Under the pieces are notes generated by a model, which was not told the origin of the DNA, ran no database searches, and saw nothing but the letters and a program-made list of their open reading frames with translations. The position numbers and the translations under genes are program-made. A stretch of 28,054 nucleotides of DNA from Chrysochromulina tobinii (taxonomy: Eukaryota > Haptophyta > Prymnesiales > Chrysochromulinaceae). Positions 25,199 to 28,054 of the stretch are shown here, piece after piece; the stretch's first letter is position 1, and every line of letters starts with the position of its first letter. The stretch covers positions 1-28,054 of the forward strand of contig JWZX01001417.1 of NCBI GenBank assembly GCA_001275005.1. The letters are read 5' to 3'.

Positions 25199-28015
25199 TC
25201 ACTCGGTGTCGTCAGTGTGCATCGAGTAGCTCAGCCCTGGGGTAGTGCTCGAGTGCGCCTCTGTGCGAGAGAAGCACGAGGCCGAGCCCACCTGCGTCGT
25301 GTCGCACCCCGTGGACAGGAGGAGCGTGGGGGTGTCGACCTCCTCGGTATCCCCACCCAGGAGAGGCGCGCGCCGATACTCGTTGTACGGCGCGCACAGC
25401 TCCGCATAGACAAGGCTGATGGCGGCGAGGGCGGCTCCGATGGCGACGAGTGCGGCCGCGGCCCAAAGTGCAATCCGTAACGGCAGCGACCCGAGCGCAG
25501 CGCAGAGGGGCGGATGCAAGAGCACCGCGCCGAGCAGCCGCAGCGCGTCCACAGCCTCACGCCAGTCCGCCGTTTTGGCGTTCGGGTTGCGCATCGCGTC
25601 CATGCGGGAGAGCTTGGCGCGCATGGCGCCCGAGGCCGCGCTCAGCCCGATCCCGATCAGCACGGCTGCCACACCAATGCACACGTGCAGCTGCGCAGGC
25701 ACGAGGGGCGGCAGCACGCTGGACACCTCGAAGGCCAGCGGCAGCGCGCAAGCGCCGAGTGAGATGGCGAGCGCCGCGCCGATGCCACCGATCACGCTCG
25801 CAACCTTACCGGTACCGCTCACGCCCTCGATGCGCGCCACTGGGATGGGAGCCGTCTGGGCGAACTGCGTCGAGCCGTTCTCAAACGCTACGGGCGACCG
25901 AACAGCCGGATGGCACACGACGGGCCCGGCACCCGCGGCTGCGGCGGCGGCGGACGGAGCGGCGACGAGCTTGCCGGCAGCCACACATGTCATCTCGGGC
26001 TGCTGGATGTTGGCAACGGAGCCCCGGGAGAGCCCAGGAGCTGCCATATGAGGAGCTGCCATATCGAGCCGCTGCGGAGTCAGGCGGATCTCGCGGAGCG
26101 GCGCGCGCCCACCGTAGCGCTCCTGCGGCGGCGTCATCGGCATCGGTGCCACCGGAGCGGGCTGCAGGGGACGGAGCGGGCTGCCCCGGGCTGCAGGAGC
26201 GTGTCCATGGGCCCCGGGCTGCTGGTCGAGACGCATGGCCGCTCGTGCGACTTGGACCTCAGGCCGTCTCGGGAGCGGCGTCATGCAACCATCGGCGCCA
26301 GCGCTGTGGCCGGCACGCGAGCCCACGCGTAGTCCAGAGCCCTCGCGTGGCCCGCGGGGGCGCCGCGCAGCGACAGCGGCGCAATCCTCGGCGCAGTCCA
26401 CGGCGCAGTCCGCATCGGCCGGCTTGGCCGCCTCGCGCTCCAACCGAATCTGCTCCGCGCAGCAGTCGACGAGGCGTACTCCGATGCGTAACGCACTCAC
26501 AGCGAGTGTGGTACACAGCGCGGCCCACAGGGGCGGCGGCGCGGACGAGGGCATCGCGAGGCGCAGGCATACCATCGGGAGGACCACGGACACGAGGGCG
26601 TCCTCCACGACGCACGCGAGCGCGAGGAGGGTAGTGCGAGAGAGCCACCCCTTGAGACGCCATCCGCGCCGCAGGTTGGCGGCCAGGGCACGCGCGGGAT
26701 GAGTGTCGTAGATACGCGTGAGCTTCGTAGATGCCGCGTCGAGCCTGCCGGCCGCCAACTCGGCCACGCTCGCCTGGAGCGCCTCGTTGAGTGCGAGCTC
26801 GGACGTGGAGATCGGCAGCCGGCGCTCGGGCGTCAGATTCGGCGAGATACACACGCCGGGGGAGCCGGGCGAGAAGGAGACGACCTCCCGGAGATCTCCC
26901 CTGAGATCACCATCTCGCCGAGAGCCGACGTTGCCCCGCCGGCGGCGGTCCCGTGCCAAGGGCGAGCGCGCGCCCGCGGGCACCTCGGGCAGCGGCGGGA
27001 AACCGGGCAGGGTGGTGATGGCGCGTGCGGAGGAGCCGGCGGGCATGATGCACCGTGCCGGGCGCCCGCCAGCAGTCAGCACCACCGCCGCGGCGCACGC
27101 GAGCGTCGCAACTGTGGCAGCGACGGCGGCGGGCAGCACGAACGGCGAGGGCCGTGTGCACACGTCACCGCAGTGCATGCTCGCGACGAGCGCTGCGACA
27201 GCAAGAGCGGGAGCTAGAACGAGGGTTCCGAAGTCACCAGCCATCGTCAGCCGCCGTCGTAGCACCATCAGCAGCGCCGGGGGCACGGACACGGAGAACT
27301 CGCTGAGGAGCTGCTGCTCGAGGCGAAAGCCATCATGAGTACCCACGGCGGCAGGCACGGCCGCCGCCGCCGCGTCGACGAGTAACGCGACGAACGTCGC
27401 GGCTGCGAACAGAAGCCACGCCGTGTTCTCGGCCATCTCATGTTGCTCGTGGGTGAAGGGTTTGATGTGCGAGCGGAAGACGAGGTACAGCGCCGGAATG
27501 GTGGCGATGAGCAGCAGCACGCGAAGTAGGAGTGAAGCCCGCAGGTACAAGCGCACCGAACGGAACAGCGAAGGCGGTGGCAGCAGTGCGCCAACGCCGA
27601 GGCAAAGCCGAGCGATGGCGAACAACCGCCAATCTGGACCCATCAACGCGAAGAATGCGGGCGCTTTGATGCCCCACTCGCACCCAGCGGCGCACGCCGC
27701 AATGACGAGCGCAACGCAGTAGCAACCTGCCGAGCGCTGTGTCGCCGCCGGTGCGATGATCGGCGTCTCCGCATCCTCGTGCACGTCGCCTTGAAGATGC
27801 GCATTCCTGTACGGTGTGAAAAGCACAGAGGACCACGAGCCCTCGCGGCTGAGGACGCTGCGGTCGGATGGCGTCATGGGCGTGACATAGGAGCGTGCGC
27901 CGGGCGTCTGCGCCCACGCCGGCAACGCCGGGTGCGCAGCCATTGTGGTCGGTCGCACCGAAGTGCCCGAAACGCGGGAGAAAAACTGTTCGTCCGGCTG
28001 TACAGTCGATCGCAT
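25199..28015 (-). CDS. Multispanning membrane protein of unknown function
   Basis: 938 residues from the ATG at 28015; the ATG of MAAHPALPAW (residue 25) is an alternative start. Hydrophobic segments at about 98-125, 130-150, 157-180, 199-224, 261-282, 292-315, 461-488, 495-518, 736-762, 771-793 and 842-872 suggest about eleven membrane spans in three groups. A basic/Pro-rich loop (about 316-460) contains a possible helical segment (LNEALQASVAELAAGRLDAA). A second long loop (about 520-735) is Pro/Ala/Arg-rich with a Cys/Asp/Ala patch (DCAVDCAEDCAAVAA). The C-terminal tail is polar. I recognise no transporter or receptor signature. The initiator lies 39 bases from the right end of the window, so the promoter is absent. 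Its stop is 266 bases upstream of the SMU1 start on the same strand. Confidence 0.65.
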   Translation of the reverse strand: MRSTVQPDEQFFSRVSGTSVRPTTMAAHPALPAWAQTPGARSYVTPMTPSDRSVLSREGSWSSVLFTPYRNAHLQGDVHEDAETPIIAPAATQRSAGCYCVALVIAACAAGCEWGIKAPAFFALMGPDWRLFAIARLCLGVGALLPPPSLFRSVRLYLRASLLLRVLLLIATIPALYLVFRSHIKPFTHEQHEMAENTAWLLFAAATFVALLVDAAAAAVPAAVGTHDGFRLEQQLLSEFSVSVPPALLMVLRRRLTMAGDFGTLVLAPALAVAALVASMHCGDVCTRPSPFVLPAAVAATVATLACAAAVVLTAGGRPARCIMPAGSSARAITTLPGFPPLPEVPAGARSPLARDRRRRGNVGSRRDGDLRGDLREVVSFSPGSPGVCISPNLTPERRLPISTSELALNEALQASVAELAAGRLDAASTKLTRIYDTHPARALAANLRRGWRLKGWLSRTTLLALACVVEDALVSVVLPMVCLRLAMPSSAPPPLWAALCTTLAVSALRIGVRLVDCCAEQIRLEREAAKPADADCAVDCAEDCAAVAARRPRGPREGSGLRVGSRAGHSAGADGCMTPLPRRPEVQVARAAMRLDQQPGAHGHAPAARGSPLRPLQPAPVAPMPMTPPQERYGGRAPLREIRLTPQRLDMAAPHMAAPGLSRGSVANIQQPEMTCVAAGKLVAAPSAAAAAAGAGPVVCHPAVRSPVAFENGSTQFAQTAPIPVARIEGVSGTGKVASVIGGIGAALAISLGACALPLAFEVSSVLPPLVPAQLHVCIGVAAVLIGIGLSAASGAMRAKLSRMDAMRNPNAKTADWREAVDALRLLGAVLLHPPLCAALGSLPLRIALWAAAALVAIGAALAAISLVYAELCAPYNEYRRAPLLGGDTEEVDTPTLLLSTGCDTTQVGSASCFSRTEAHSSTTPGLSYSMHTDDTE

Positions 28016-28027
28016 TCATTCTGAGAT

Positions 28028-28053
28028 GGGGGGGGGGGGGGGGGGGGGGGGGG
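28028..28053. repeat. 26-base G homopolymer at window edge
   Basis: An uninterrupted run of 26 G followed by a final C, just upstream of the membrane-protein gene. It may be a genuine homopolymer in the 5' leader (poly-C on the transcribed strand) or an assembly or sequencing artefact at a contig end. Confidence 0.9.
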
Positions 28054-28054
28054 C

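Noticed and set aside
28028-28053. Poly-G run as a telomere
   Set aside because: Telomeric repeats of algae contain T/A as well as G (for example TTAGGG-type), and a pure G run has no such unit.

Overview
The window looks like a complete or nearly complete contig from a very GC-rich, flagellated unicellular eukaryote. GT-AG introns interrupt some genes. There is a spliceosomal SMU1 orthologue, an R2R3 Myb regulator, a mitochondrial LYR protein, a lumenal family-61 glycosyltransferase, and candidate ciliary proteins. True reading frames are strongly G/C-ending and carry long Ala/Pro/Gly-rich disordered stretches. This style fits a haptophyte-like alga, but that is inference; no marker gene proves it. 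Both ends of the window are simple sequence (CTC repeat on the left, a 26-base G run on the right), which is typical of places where an assembly breaks.

Layout. 1-2446 (-): a gene that runs off the left edge, with an N-terminal WWE-like domain, a glycine-rich linker containing a frame break, and a C-terminal MBD-like segment. 2445-3950 (+): a protein with GYxGxxPG motifs resembling ciliary microtubule inner proteins. 4727-5194: a small ambiguous locus, readable as a plus-strand ORF or as a two-exon minus-strand gene with a 33-nt intron. 5189-5572 (-): LYR-motif mitochondrial protein. 5573-6196: divergent promoter region with E2F-like sites. 6197-9828 (+): R2R3 Myb gene with two clear introns and one probable single-base frame break. 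10553-11491 (-): ketopantoate reductase. 11794-13281 (-): GT61 glycosyltransferase. 13649-17824 (+): long coiled-coil protein, FBF1-like, with one intron built of tandem repeats. 18365-22882 (+): giant ARM/Ala-Glu-repeat/Pro-rich protein with a recent internal duplication. 23395-24933 (-): SMU1. 25199-28015 (-): multispanning membrane protein of unknown function.

The genes do not form a pathway. Most are unrelated housekeeping functions: splicing, pantothenate/CoA synthesis, protein glycosylation and a mitochondrial LYR factor. The CIMIP2-like and FBF1-like proteins are both ciliary candidates. The more unusual content is structural: intragenic duplication with local homogenisation, a duplicated splice acceptor inside a tandem-repeat intron, an intergenic hairpin-forming minisatellite, and an unrecognised WWE plus MBD-like architecture partly hidden by the window edge. 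All assignments come from reading the sequence; no database search was run.
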